NCBI GenBank assembly: GCA_005885555.1 | Contig: VAWN01000036.1 | Coordinates: 1 to 64,000 of the forward strand | Source of the DNA: Actinomycetota bacterium | Lineage (GTDB): Bacteria > Actinomycetota > Actinomycetes > Mycobacteriales > Micromonosporaceae | Length of the DNA stretch: 64,000 bases | Direction of reading: 5' to 3' | Shown: in pieces, positions 7,972 through 15,792 of the stretch | Position numbering within the stretch: position 1 is the first letter of the stretch | Layout of the letters: the number at the start of each line of letters is the position of its first letter | Made by a program: the position numbers and the translations under genes | The notes under the pieces: model-generated | Databases searched by the model: none | Seen by the model: the letters and a program-made list of their open reading frames with translations, nothing else | Told to the model about the DNA's origin: nothing

Positions 7972-9615
7972 GTGCCCGCGCAGACCTTCGACACCCCGGT
8001 ACTGGTCGTCGGCGCCGGACCGGTAGGTGCGGTACTCGCCCTGGAACTGTCCCGCCACAACGTTTCCAGCATGGTCGTGGAGCGGACCCCGGCGCCGTCG
8101 ACGCATCCGAAGATGGACTACCTCAGCGGCCGCAGCATGGAGCTGCTGCGGCGGCTGGGCCTGGCCGACGCGGTACGGGAACGGGGGATCGCGTCGTACC
8201 ACTCCACCGACTTCCTGTGGACCGGCGGCTTCGAGGAGCCACCGGTGCTGGTGTGGCACCAGCCGTCGGTGGACGACATGCGCCAGCGGTACGCCAGCGT
8301 CAACGACGGTTCCGCCCCGGTCGAGCCGTACCAACGGGTACCCGGCTCGCTGCTGGAGGAGCTGGCCCGCGCGGAGCTGACCCGCCACCCGCTCGTCGAC
8401 CTGCGTGACGCGTGGGTCTGTGTGGACCTGCGCCTGGAACCGGGCGGGGTGGTGGCCACCGTCGCCGACGCGGGTACCGGCGTCCGGCACACCGTGCTGG
8501 CGCGGTACCTGGCCGCCTGCGACGGTGCCGGCAGCACCGTGCGGCGCTGCCTGGAGATCCCGCTGGACGAGTCCGGCCCCCGCACCACGCACTGCACGGT
8601 GCACTTCCGCAGTGCCGACCCGGCCCTGCGCCGGCACGGCCGGGCGTTCGTCACCATCGCGTCGGCCGGCCTGACCCTGGTCTCCCGCGACGAGGCGGAC
8701 ACCTGGACCGGCAGCGTGCCGGTCTCCCCGGACGATCCGTTCACCGATCCGGTGCTGCGCATGCAGGAACAGCTCGGCACCACGTTCGCGGTGGACAAGG
8801 TGCTCAGCGTCGCGCAGTGGGAGGGCGCGCTGGCGGTGGCGACCGCGTACCGCAAGGGATCGGCGTTCCTCGCCGGGGACGCGGCGCACCAGTACTACCC
8901 GTCCGGCGGCCACGGCGCGAACACCGGCATCGGCGACGCGGTGGACCTCGGCTGGAAGCTCGCCGCCGCGGTACAGGGCTGGGGCGGGCCGCGGCTGCTG
9001 GACAGCTACGCGGCCGAGCGCCGGCCGGTGGCGCTGCTCAACCGCGAGCTGTGCGCCGCCCTGCTGGAGGTGCGGCGCCGGTTCGCCCGGCTGTGCGCCG
9101 CCGGTACCCCGCGGGAGCAGATCGCCGGGATCCTGGAGACCGACGTCCACCAGATCGACAACATCGGTGTCCACTTTGGACAGAGGTACGGCGACTCGCC
9201 GGTGATCTGCCACGATCCGGCCGAGGCGCCGAGCTGGCAATGGGGCCGGATCGTACCCACGACGTGGCCGGGTGGCCGGGCGCCGGCGGTACGCCTGGCC
9301 GACGGAAGCCAGCTGTTCGACCGGTTCGGCCCGGGATTCACCCTCGTGGACCTGTCCGGTCGGGGTACCGGAGCGGCGCTCGTCGCGGCGGCCGTCGCGC
9401 GCGGGATCCCGATGGTCCACCTACCGGTCGCGGACACCGCCGTTCGGGCCTGCTGGGAGCGCGACCTGGTGCTCGTACGGCCGGATCAGCACGTCGCCTG
9501 GCGGGACGATCTGGCACCGGCGGACTGGGACGGGGTACTCGATCGGGTGACCGGGAACGCGACCACGCGAACACGCCATGTGCCCGCCGACCTCGCCCAC
9601 CAGACTCTGGCGTGA
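7972..9615 (+). CDS. FAD-dependent aromatic hydroxylase (FAD_binding_3 family)
   Basis: The 547-residue protein carries the dinucleotide motif VVGAGPVGA (GxGxxG at 14-19) and the second FAD motif GDAAHQYYPSGGHGANTG near 302, followed by DAVDLGWKLA. This is the p-hydroxybenzoate hydroxylase-like class, with a C-terminal thioredoxin-like extension as in phenol and polyketide hydroxylases. It would insert a hydroxyl into an aromatic ring using NAD(P)H and O2. The GTG at 7972 is preferred because residues upstream (from GTG 7939) are not family-like, though neither start has a strong ribosome site. It follows the LAL gene by 42 bp and probably tailors the cluster product or a precursor. Confidence 0.88.
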   Translation: MPAQTFDTPVLVVGAGPVGAVLALELSRHNVSSMVVERTPAPSTHPKMDYLSGRSMELLRRLGLADAVRERGIASYHSTDFLWTGGFEEPPVLVWHQPSVDDMRQRYASVNDGSAPVEPYQRVPGSLLEELARAELTRHPLVDLRDAWVCVDLRLEPGGVVATVADAGTGVRHTVLARYLAACDGAGSTVRRCLEIPLDESGPRTTHCTVHFRSADPALRRHGRAFVTIASAGLTLVSRDEADTWTGSVPVSPDDPFTDPVLRMQEQLGTTFAVDKVLSVAQWEGALAVATAYRKGSAFLAGDAAHQYYPSGGHGANTGIGDAVDLGWKLAAAVQGWGGPRLLDSYAAERRPVALLNRELCAALLEVRRRFARLCAAGTPREQIAGILETDVHQIDNIGVHFGQRYGDSPVICHDPAEAPSWQWGRIVPTTWPGGRAPAVRLADGSQLFDRFGPGFTLVDLSGRGTGAALVAAAVARGIPMVHLPVADTAVRACWERDLVLVRPDQHVAWRDDLAPADWDGVLDRVTGNATTRTRHVPADLAHQTLA

Positions 9616-9676
9616 CCTGCGGAGGCGGACGCACGGCCGGTGCGCCGCTGACATTGCTGCGGCAGGAGGTGGCGTT

Positions 9677-10327
9677 GTGACCGTCGAGCAGATGCCCGCC
9701 AGGATGGACGACACCGTCTCCGCCCGCTGGCGGCGGCGGCTGGCCGGGGTACGGCCGGACGAGCGGCGGCACTGGCGTACCCGCACCGCCTACTACGCGG
9801 CGGTCGACCGGCTGCTGGCCGACGGGGTACCGCGGCCCGCCTGGTTCGACGTCATCGAGGCGGTGCGGCCGAAGGGCAGCCGCAGCACGTTCTACGAGGT
9901 GACCGGGGCGCACGCGAAGTACTCGCTGATCCAGGACCTGCTCGCCCAGGACGGCGTCGACTCGATGCAGCTCGCCCTCTACTACCGGCGTACCTGCGCC
10001 GTCGACCAGCTCATCGACGAGGCCAAGGTGTGGACCTACTGGCCGTACCGCGAGTGCCTGTCGATGCGGTACCGCGTCGAGGAGCCGGACGCGGACGCGT
10101 CGCTGGACCTGCTCGCCGCCACCGTCGGTGCCTGGGCCCGCCGCAACACGGGTCTGGCCATCGCGCTGTCCTGCGCGCCTCCGGTGTGCGCGGTCGAGGA
10201 TCTGCTCGTCCTGCGGCCCGGCGAGTACTCCGCGGTGCACGCGATGGGCACGCTGACCCAGGTGGTGCGCGACGCCATCGGCGGTCCGGCCGACCCGACG
10301 CGCTGGCCGGTCACCTTCGCGCTCTGA
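9677..10327 (+). CDS. Small TetR-like helix-turn-helix protein of the biosynthetic cluster
   Basis: The 216-residue protein is read from GTG 9677, which has a strong GCAGGAGG site. Around residues 55-85 the segment FDVIEAVRPKGSRSTFYEVTG resembles the helix-turn-helix of TetR regulators (G-x-S-x-x-T-F-Y), and the rest is helical. It does not otherwise match a family recognised from memory. It lies 61 bp after the hydroxylase on the same strand and is the last gene of the cluster side, so it may sense the product or control export genes outside the window. The DNA-binding assignment is tentative. Confidence 0.55.
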   Translation: MTVEQMPARMDDTVSARWRRRLAGVRPDERRHWRTRTAYYAAVDRLLADGVPRPAWFDVIEAVRPKGSRSTFYEVTGAHAKYSLIQDLLAQDGVDSMQLALYYRRTCAVDQLIDEAKVWTYWPYRECLSMRYRVEEPDADASLDLLAATVGAWARRNTGLAIALSCAPPVCAVEDLLVLRPGEYSAVHAMGTLTQVVRDAIGGPADPTRWPVTFAL

Positions 10328-10351
10328 TCGCCTTGCCGCGCCACGGATCTG

Positions 10352-10369
10352 ACAACGATGTCGCGTTGT
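10352..10369. terminator. Possible stem-loop terminator at the cluster edge
   Basis: ACAACG and CGTTGT form a six-base stem around ATGTCG, 24 bp after the TetR-like stop, and are followed by a T-rich TTCCTTTCT stretch. It could end the cluster transcript. The stem is short and not GC-rich, so it might instead be an operator for the next gene. The rest of the 140-bp gap (10328-10467) is AT-richer than its surroundings and includes the tandem TGATTGATTGATTT, a plausible promoter area. Confidence 0.3.
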
Positions 10370-10467
10370 TCCTTTCTAGCGCGCGGAAATTCGGGTACTC
10401 CCAGACTGATTGATTGATTTAGATGAGACGTTCCAGATGACGCTACTCATCTCGAAGGCAGACAACC

Positions 10468-10952
10468 ATGGGGATTCGCTCCCGACGCCTGGCCGTGTAC
10501 GCAGCGATCGCGCTCACGGCAGTGGCGACGCCGCTCGGGATCGTGGTGGGAAACGCGTCCGCGGCTGCGGACCCGACGGCCGGCTTCACCCCGTACACCA
10601 GCGGGTACAAGGTCCAGAACTGGACCAGCAGGCCGTTGAGCCAGACCTTCACCATCACCGGTGGAGTCATCAACATCAATGTGCGCTCCGGCGAACGACG
10701 GGTCGAGATGGCCTGGGACCGCTGGACCAATCAGGGCCGGGAACACATGTGGAGCGCCGACGTCCTGCTGGACGCGGGCAGCACGCGGACCGCCATCATC
10801 TGCGTAACGACGGCGGCAGCCAGATCGCCCGCACCATGTACGGCAAGTGGTTCCACCTGAACTGCGCGTTCGACCCGGCCACCGGCATTGGCCGCAACTG
10901 GATCAACAAAACGCTCGTGCACATCCGCGACATCACCCTGTGGACCCGTTAG
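10468..10952 (+). pseudogene. Secreted carbohydrate-active-type protein, broken by a frame change and probable internal deletion
   Basis: ATG 10468 opens a clear Sec signal peptide (MGIRSRRLAVYAAIALTAVA, cleavage near NASAAAD), then a secreted beta-rich segment (YKVQNWTSRPLSQTF, MAWDRWTNQGREHMWSADVLLD). The frame runs to 10860 in unrelated residues. From about 10800 the matching continuation is in another frame: RNDGGSQIARTMYGKWFHLNCAFDPATG, then WINKTLVHIRD and a stop at 10950-10952. The two parts look like halves of one beta-sandwich polysaccharide-lyase or lectin-type protein, with the segment between TAII and LRNDGG missing. A simple sequencing error would not explain the shortening. The downstream lipoprotein GTG overlaps its end. 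Confidence 0.6.
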
Positions 10953-11422
10953 CCGCCAGGCTCCGCGCCGCCGCATTGGCCAGCCTCCTGCTCGGGGGCT
11001 GCGGCAGGTCCCCGGCCCAACGCGCAGGGCCGGGGACCGCGCCGTCCGGGTACCGCACGTACCAGGTGAACCAGCAATGGGACGAGCCGCCGGGCTGGCG
11101 CCTCGCGGTCACCGGGATCCGCTGCGGCGCCGCCGCAACGCTCGCTCCGGGGGACACCGACGCCGACCACGTGTGCCTGGTCGCGGTCCGCTTCACCAAC
11201 GAGGGCAACACTTCCAGACCCTTCACCGGTACCGCCGACGAGCCCGGCCCCACCTGGCGCATCTGCGCATACGACGCGCAGGGCGACGAGTTCCACGGCC
11301 ACGCCCGGCCGGTCGACCCGACCGCACCGGGCGCGAGCGGTGGTACCGATCTGGTGTTCGAGGTACCCGTGGGCGTCGACCTGCGTCGCGTCCTCGTCGC
11401 CCAGGGCATGGTGCGCCTCTGA
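10940..11422 (+). CDS. Predicted lipoprotein with DUF4352-like immunoglobulin domain
   Basis: From GTG 10940 the 160-residue product begins with a short basic region, a hydrophobic stretch and the lipobox LLLGGC (Cys near 22), indicating lipid anchoring to the outer face of the membrane. The mature part has the DUF4352-like pattern CLVAVRFTNEGNTSRPF followed by a beta-rich region ending in a VPVGVDLRRVLVAQG segment, as in many actinobacterial extracellular proteins of unknown role. The start lies inside the end of the preceding decayed secreted-protein gene. No enzymatic motif is visible. Confidence 0.7.
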   Translation: MDPLAARLRAAALASLLLGGCGRSPAQRAGPGTAPSGYRTYQVNQQWDEPPGWRLAVTGIRCGAAATLAPGDTDADHVCLVAVRFTNEGNTSRPFTGTADEPGPTWRICAYDAQGDEFHGHARPVDPTAPGASGGTDLVFEVPVGVDLRRVLVAQGMVRL

Positions 11423-11442
11423 GCACCGGGCCACCCGGACGG

Positions 11443-12357
11443 TCAGCCCGGGTACGTCGTCCGGCCGGCCGGCCCGGCCGACATGGGTTGCGTCGCCAGT
11501 GCGGCGGACAGGGCGCGGTTGGCCTCGTCCACGTGCGGCCGCAGCAGCGTCCAGTCCCGCCCGGCCGCCAGTGCCTCGTTCTCCGCGTCGACGGCGGCGA
11601 TGAGGTCGTCGAGCAGGCCGCGCACCCACAGCGCCCGGTCCCGCCGCTCGTCGTCGGACGCGCGTTCGGCGAGGGCGTCCCAGCGTGCCAGCAGGCCGGT
11701 CAGGTCGGCGCGCAGCGGCGGCCAGGACAGCGCGCGCTCGCCGGTGGTCTGCGTCGTCAGCACCTGCGGCAGGCGGGCGGCCACGACGCGACGGGTGTCC
11801 GTCTCGGCGGCGGCCGCGTCGTTGTCCCAGCCGGACTTGCGCCGTACCCGCCAGATCACCAGGCCGCCGATGAGCGCGGCGACGAGCGCGATCAGCAGGA
11901 ACCAGCCGAAGGCACCCAGCCCGCCGGACCCGCCCGAGGAGGCGGTACCGGCTGCCGACAGCGTCGGGGTCGGCGTGGCGGCGGCCGGCGGGGTGGTCGC
12001 GGCCGGTGGCACGGCGGCCGCCCCGGTCGTCGGCGGCGTCCGCGGGGGTGCCTGCGTCGTGGGTACCGGTGACGCCGGTGCCGACTGCGGTGGCGCCGCG
12101 GTACCGGTCGGCGGGGCCACCGCGGTACCGGTCGGCGCCGGTTCCCTTGTCGGCACGGCGATCTCGCTGCGCTCCGGCCGCGAAGGCGCCGGTGACTTCT
12201 CCTGGCTCGCGGCGGGGCGGGACACCGAGCCCCCGGCGGACGGCGGCGTCACCCGGTTTCCCTCGCCGTTGCAGGCGACCGACGCGACGAGCACACCGGC
12301 CAGCCAGACGGCGCTGATCCATCTAGTAGCTGAGCGCGTGCTGCTTGATGGTTTCAT
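11443..12357 (-). CDS. Putative lipoprotein with Pro/Thr/Ala-rich stalk and one transmembrane helix
   Basis: The 304-residue protein starts at ATG 12357 with a basic N-region and a lipobox ending SVAC (Cys 29). A long low-complexity P/A/T-rich stalk (about 35-140) follows, then a single transmembrane helix (GWFLLIALVAALIGGLVIW) with a basic stop-transfer RVRRK and a helical C-terminal domain of about 120 residues. This is the layout of a cell-wall-spanning sensor or anchor; no family was recognised. The start overlaps the 3' end of the SHOCT gene by 35 bp, which suggests coupling. Without the lipobox interpretation the N-terminus could be a second membrane anchor. Confidence 0.65.
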   Translation of the reverse strand: MKPSSSTRSATRWISAVWLAGVLVASVACNGEGNRVTPPSAGGSVSRPAASQEKSPAPSRPERSEIAVPTREPAPTGTAVAPPTGTAAPPQSAPASPVPTTQAPPRTPPTTGAAAVPPAATTPPAAATPTPTLSAAGTASSGGSGGLGAFGWFLLIALVAALIGGLVIWRVRRKSGWDNDAAAAETDTRRVVAARLPQVLTTQTTGERALSWPPLRADLTGLLARWDALAERASDDERRDRALWVRGLLDDLIAAVDAENEALAAGRDWTLLRPHVDEANRALSAALATQPMSAGPAGRTTYPG

Positions 12358-12685
12358 ACTCAGCCGCCGTGATCCGTCCCTGGTCCCGAAGCTCGGCTGC
12401 CTTGGCGATCTCATCGGCGGCCCCGTGCTCCGTCGGCTGGTAGGCCTGCCGGCGCGTCGAGTACAGCAGCACGTCCTGGTCCTCGGTCTTCGGCCGGGCG
12501 ATCAGGTAGGCGAGGATCCCGATGAACGGGAGAATCACCATCAGGATGATCCAGCCGGCCTTGGCCCAGCCGGACATGTTGCGCCGGAATATGTCGGCGA
12601 ACAGCGCGATGAACATCCAGATGACCGTGAACCAGAAGAAGAAGACCACCATCGACCACAGAAACGTTCCGAACGTCCATTGCAT
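12323..12685 (-). CDS. PLDc_N plus SHOCT domain small membrane protein
   Basis: This 120-residue protein starts at ATG 12685 behind a GGAGGTG site. Two hydrophobic helices (FLWSMVVFFFWFTVIWMFIALFADIF and AGWIILMVILPFIGILAYLIA) separated by a short basic loop form the phospholipase-D-nuclease N-terminal membrane module, without any catalytic domain. The C-terminus (EIAKAAELRDQGRITAAEYE) is a SHOCT motif, a short oligomerisation segment. Such proteins are common next to stress genes in actinobacteria, and their role is unknown. Two palindromic sites lie upstream in the divergent region shared with ppk2. Confidence 0.8.
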   Translation of the reverse strand: MQWTFGTFLWSMVVFFFWFTVIWMFIALFADIFRRNMSGWAKAGWIILMVILPFIGILAYLIARPKTEDQDVLLYSTRRQAYQPTEHGAADEIAKAAELRDQGRITAAEYETIKQHALSY

Positions 12686-12742
12686 GGGGCACCTCCGATT
12701 GATCGACGCCACGTATCGTGGGCCGGCCCGCGGGTACCGGCA

Positions 12743-12759
12743 TCATCCGTTCTGGATGA
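12743..12759. promoter_or_regulatory. Island palindrome TCATCC-N5-GGATGA, site 1
   Basis: TCATCCGTTCTGGATGA has perfect six-base arms. It lies 57 bp before the SHOCT gene start (12685) in the divergent region with ppk2. The same pattern recurs before about ten operons of this window, so it is read as a dimer-binding operator of a shared regulator. Confidence 0.6.
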
Positions 12760-12804
12760 GACCCGCCCTTCGGTCGCCCACCCGCCCCGGCCGGACCGGC
12801 ACCG

Positions 12805-12821
12805 TCATCCCGTCGGGATGA
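12805..12821. promoter_or_regulatory. Island palindrome TCATCC-N5-GGATGA, site 2
   Basis: TCATCCCGTCGGGATGA is a second perfect copy whose centre is 62 bp from the first, about six helical turns. It lies 55 bp before the ppk2 ATG at 12877. A pair of sites between divergent genes would let one regulator control both sides. Confidence 0.6.
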
Positions 12822-12876
12822 GGAGAACCGCGCCGCCGTCGGCGAGGCTGGCGCGTGGGACGGAGGAGCTGAGGCG

Positions 12877-13674
12877 ATGACGCTGGTGTTCGAACCCGAG
12901 GTTGCGCAACGGGTGAAGCTGCGCCTGTGGCAGGTGGAGCTGCTCAAGTTGCAGAGACACCTTGAGTCGCACCGGATGCGGATGATCGTGCTGTTCGAGG
13001 GCCGCGACGCGGCCGGCAAGGGCGGCACGATCCGGCGGGCCACCCGGTACATGAACGAGAAGCACTACCGGGTCGTCGCGCTCGGCCGGCCGACCGAGGA
13101 ACAGCGGTCGCAGTGGTACTTTCAGCGCTACGTCGCGCAGTTTCCGGCCGGCGGGGAGATCGTGCTGTTCGACCGCAGCTGGTACAACCGCGCGATGGTC
13201 GAGCCGATCTTCGGCTTCTGCACCGACGAGGAGTACCACAACTTCATGTCCGGCGTGACCGGGTTCGAGAAGGACCTGGTCCGTCAGGGCACCGTACTGG
13301 TGAAGCTGTACTTCAGCGTCACCAAGGCGGAACAGGCGCGGCGGTTCGCGCGCCGGCTCGGCGATCCGTTGCGGCAGTGGAAGTTCAGCGAAGTCGACAT
13401 GCAGGCACAGGACCGCTGGGACGAGTTCACCAACTGCAAGTACGAGATGCTGCGGCGGACCAGTACCGAGGCGGCTCCCTGGGTGATCATCCGGTCCGGC
13501 GACAAGCAGCGGGCCCGGCTCAACGCCATGCGGGTCATCCTCAACGCGGTGGACTACGCCGACCGCAGCCTCGACCTCGACTTCATGCCGGACCGCGACA
13601 TCGTGCTCTCCGGGGCGGAGGAGATTGCCCTGATGGAGGCCGAACGCCGGCACAGCGGCCGGTTCACCGACTGA
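12877..13674 (+). CDS. ppk2: Polyphosphate kinase 2 family protein
   Basis: The 265-residue protein has the PPK2 fold: Walker A GRDAAGKGG at 42-50, the lid/Walker B motif VLFDRSWYNR at 96-105, and the family segments WKFSEVD and WVIIRSGDK. PPK2 enzymes transfer phosphate between polyphosphate and nucleoside di- or monophosphates in the cytoplasm. The length and motifs fit the single-domain, GDP/ADP-phosphorylating class. The start at ATG 12877 has a GGAGGAGCTGAGG site. It heads a rightward run (DUF6325-like, SHOCT, lipid kinase, phosphoesterase) and is preceded by two copies of the island palindrome, consistent with induction under energy stress. Confidence 0.92.
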   Translation: MTLVFEPEVAQRVKLRLWQVELLKLQRHLESHRMRMIVLFEGRDAAGKGGTIRRATRYMNEKHYRVVALGRPTEEQRSQWYFQRYVAQFPAGGEIVLFDRSWYNRAMVEPIFGFCTDEEYHNFMSGVTGFEKDLVRQGTVLVKLYFSVTKAEQARRFARRLGDPLRQWKFSEVDMQAQDRWDEFTNCKYEMLRRTSTEAAPWVIIRSGDKQRARLNAMRVILNAVDYADRSLDLDFMPDRDIVLSGAEEIALMEAERRHSGRFTD

Positions 13675-13702
13675 GCCGTTCATCCGTGGTGGGAGGTAAC
13701 CC

Positions 13703-14161
13703 GTGCGCGAGCTCGACGAGATGGGACCGATCGACTACCTGGTCATCGAGTTCCCGGAAAGCAAACTGACCGGGCAGGGCATGCCGCTGCTGCTCGATCT
13801 GGTGGACCGGAAGATCATCCGCATCCTCGACCTGGTGTTCGTCACGAAGGACGCGGACGGAACCGTCACGGCGGCGGAGATCGCCGACCTGGACGGTGAC
13901 GGAACCCTGGACCTGGCGGTGTTCCAGGGCGCCTCCTCGGGCCTGCTCGGTCCGGACGAGGTCGAGGAGGCCGGTACGGTACTGGCCCCGGGAAGCGTGG
14001 CGGCCCTGCTGGTGTACGAGAACACGTGGGCGGCGCCGCTGGCCGTGGCCATGCGGCACGCGGGCGGCCAGCTGGTGGCCAGCGGCCGCATCCCGGTCCA
14101 GAGCATCATCGCGGCGCTCGACGCCGCCGACGCGGCCGAAGCCACATCGGGAAAGGGGTGA
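13703..14161 (+). CDS. DUF6325-like protein
   Basis: The 152-residue soluble protein begins at GTG 13703 behind GGGAGG. It has a compact alpha/beta pattern: an N-terminal MGPIDYLVIEFPESK strand, a helix with LLLDLVDRKIIRILDL, an Asp-rich DLDGDGTLDLAVF turn, and a C-terminal VLVYENTWAAPL-type strand with a helix. The same layout occurs in the gene at 21857-22399, so the two are distant paralogues. The family is widespread in actinobacterial stress clusters without an assigned function. It sits 28 bp after ppk2, probably in one transcript. Confidence 0.7.
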   Translation: MRELDEMGPIDYLVIEFPESKLTGQGMPLLLDLVDRKIIRILDLVFVTKDADGTVTAAEIADLDGDGTLDLAVFQGASSGLLGPDEVEEAGTVLAPGSVAALLVYENTWAAPLAVAMRHAGGQLVASGRIPVQSIIAALDAADAAEATSGKG

Positions 14162-14164
14162 GTC

Positions 14165-14446
14165 ATGGGTCTCCTTGGTGGAATAGCACGCACGGCGGTG
14201 GTGGCCGGTACCGCGACCGCCGTGTCCAACCGGGTCTCCCGGCGGCAGGCGCGCCGGTGGTCCTCACCGGACGAGCAGGCCTACGCCGACCAGCAGCAGG
14301 AGTACTCCGACGAGCCGGCGCAGGAGCCGGTCGACGACACGTCCAGCAAGCTGGACCAGCTCAAGCAGCTCGGTGACCTGAAGGCGCAGGGTGTGCTGAC
14401 CGAGGCGGAGTTCCAGCAACAGAAGGCCCGCATCCTCGGGTCGTGA
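14165..14446 (+). CDS. SHOCT domain protein
   Basis: This is a 93-residue protein with a small hydrophobic, Gly/Ala-rich N-terminus (MGLLGGIARTAVVAGTATA), an acidic Gln/Asp/Glu-rich middle and a C-terminal SHOCT motif (LDQLKQLGDLKAQGVLTEAE). It starts three bases after the previous stop and its own stop overlaps the GTG of the lipid kinase gene, so it is part of the ppk2 transcript. SHOCT segments mediate oligomerisation; the partner is unknown. Confidence 0.78.
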   Translation: MGLLGGIARTAVVAGTATAVSNRVSRRQARRWSSPDEQAYADQQQEYSDEPAQEPVDDTSSKLDQLKQLGDLKAQGVLTEAEFQQQKARILGS

Positions 14447-15792
14447 CGGCCATGACCGACACGACGTATCCCGGGCCGGCGGTCGGGCGGCCCACCGCCA
14501 CCCGGCGGTGGCTCGCCCGGCTCGCGTTCCTGGCGGCCGGTGCCGCCGTGGTGGTGCTGCTGGCGGTCGCCGGCGTGCGCAGCATCGCGCTGCTCGTGGT
14601 CGGCACGCTCGGCATGGCCGTGTGCCTGGTCGCGGTGTGGTGGTTCCTCACCCACCGCGGGGCGCTGCGCTGGCTCGCGGCCGTGCTCGCGCTCGCCGCT
14701 CCGGTGACGGTGCTGATCCTGTATGCGCGCTCGGGCCTGCTGTGGCTGGTGCTGCTGTGCGCGGCGCTCTGGGCGGTTGCCGTGGCGGCCGGCCGGTTCG
14801 CGCTGGTGCGCGACGGCGAGGCCGGGCCGGTCGAGTACGAGACGGCACCGCCGGGGCGGCCGTTCCTCATCATGAACCCGCGGTCCGGCGGGGGGAAGGT
14901 GGAACGGTTCGGCCTGGCCGCCAAGGCCCGCGGGCTGGGCGCCGAGGTGGTGCTGCTCGAAGGCGCCGGTACCGTCGACGTCGCGGTACTGGCCCGGCAG
15001 GCCCTGGCGTCCGGTGCCGACCTGCTCGGGGTGGCCGGCGGCGACGGTACCCAGGCGATCGTCGCGGCCATCGCCGCCGAGGCCGGGGTACCGTTCATGG
15101 TGATCTCCGCCGGTACCCGCAACCACTTCGCGATGGACCTGGGCCTGGACCGGGCCGACCCGTCGACGTGTCTGGACGCCCTGTCCGACGGCGTCGAGGT
15201 GCGCACCGACCTGGGCCGCATCGGGGACCGCACGTTCGTCAACAACGCGTCGTTCGGCGCGTACGCCTCGGTCGTGCAGAGCCCGGCGTACCGCGACGAC
15301 AAGACCGCCACCACCCTCGACATGCTGCCCGAGCTGCTGGTCGGGCACCACGGCCCGCGGCTGCGGGTACACGACGGCAGCACCGTCGTGGCCGGCCCGC
15401 AGGCCGTACTGGTGAGCAACAACCCTTACGCCGCAACGGATGTGGCCGGGTTGGGCAAGCGCGACCGGCTGGACACCGGTACCCTCGGCGTGCTCGCGGT
15501 CACGGTCGGCGGCGCGGCCGACGCGGCGAGCCTGGTGCGCGGCCGGCACTCGAAGGTGGTCACCCTCTTCACCGCCACCGAGGTGACCGTCGACGCGGAC
15601 ACCGCGACGATACCGGTCGGCGTCGACGGTGAGGCGCTGTCGATGCCCACGCCGGTCCGGTGCACGATCCGGCCGGGGGCGCTACGGGTGCGGGTACCCC
15701 GCAAACGCCCCGGCGTCAAGGCTTCCCGGCCGGCGATGAACTGGACGCAGCTCGGCCACCTCGCCGTGTCGACCGGCGGGCCGGCCCGGTGA
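14443..15792 (+). CDS. Membrane-anchored diacylglycerol kinase family lipid kinase
   Basis: The 449-residue protein has about four N-terminal transmembrane helices (roughly 24-43, 47-68, 76-97, 98-116) followed by a DAGK catalytic domain. The nucleotide-binding NPRSGGGK lies at 145-152 and the family signature GGDGT at 199-203, with SAGTRNHFA and a C-terminal VGVDGE motif typical of YegS/BmrU-like enzymes. It would phosphorylate a lipid or polyprenol at the membrane. GTG 14443 overlaps the SHOCT stop. The catalytic part is closely similar to the soluble kinase at 52051-53013, indicating duplication within the island. The substrate is unknown. Confidence 0.87.
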   Translation: MTAMTDTTYPGPAVGRPTATRRWLARLAFLAAGAAVVVLLAVAGVRSIALLVVGTLGMAVCLVAVWWFLTHRGALRWLAAVLALAAPVTVLILYARSGLLWLVLLCAALWAVAVAAGRFALVRDGEAGPVEYETAPPGRPFLIMNPRSGGGKVERFGLAAKARGLGAEVVLLEGAGTVDVAVLARQALASGADLLGVAGGDGTQAIVAAIAAEAGVPFMVISAGTRNHFAMDLGLDRADPSTCLDALSDGVEVRTDLGRIGDRTFVNNASFGAYASVVQSPAYRDDKTATTLDMLPELLVGHHGPRLRVHDGSTVVAGPQAVLVSNNPYAATDVAGLGKRDRLDTGTLGVLAVTVGGAADAASLVRGRHSKVVTLFTATEVTVDADTATIPVGVDGEALSMPTPVRCTIRPGALRVRVPRKRPGVKASRPAMNWTQLGHLAVSTGGPAR

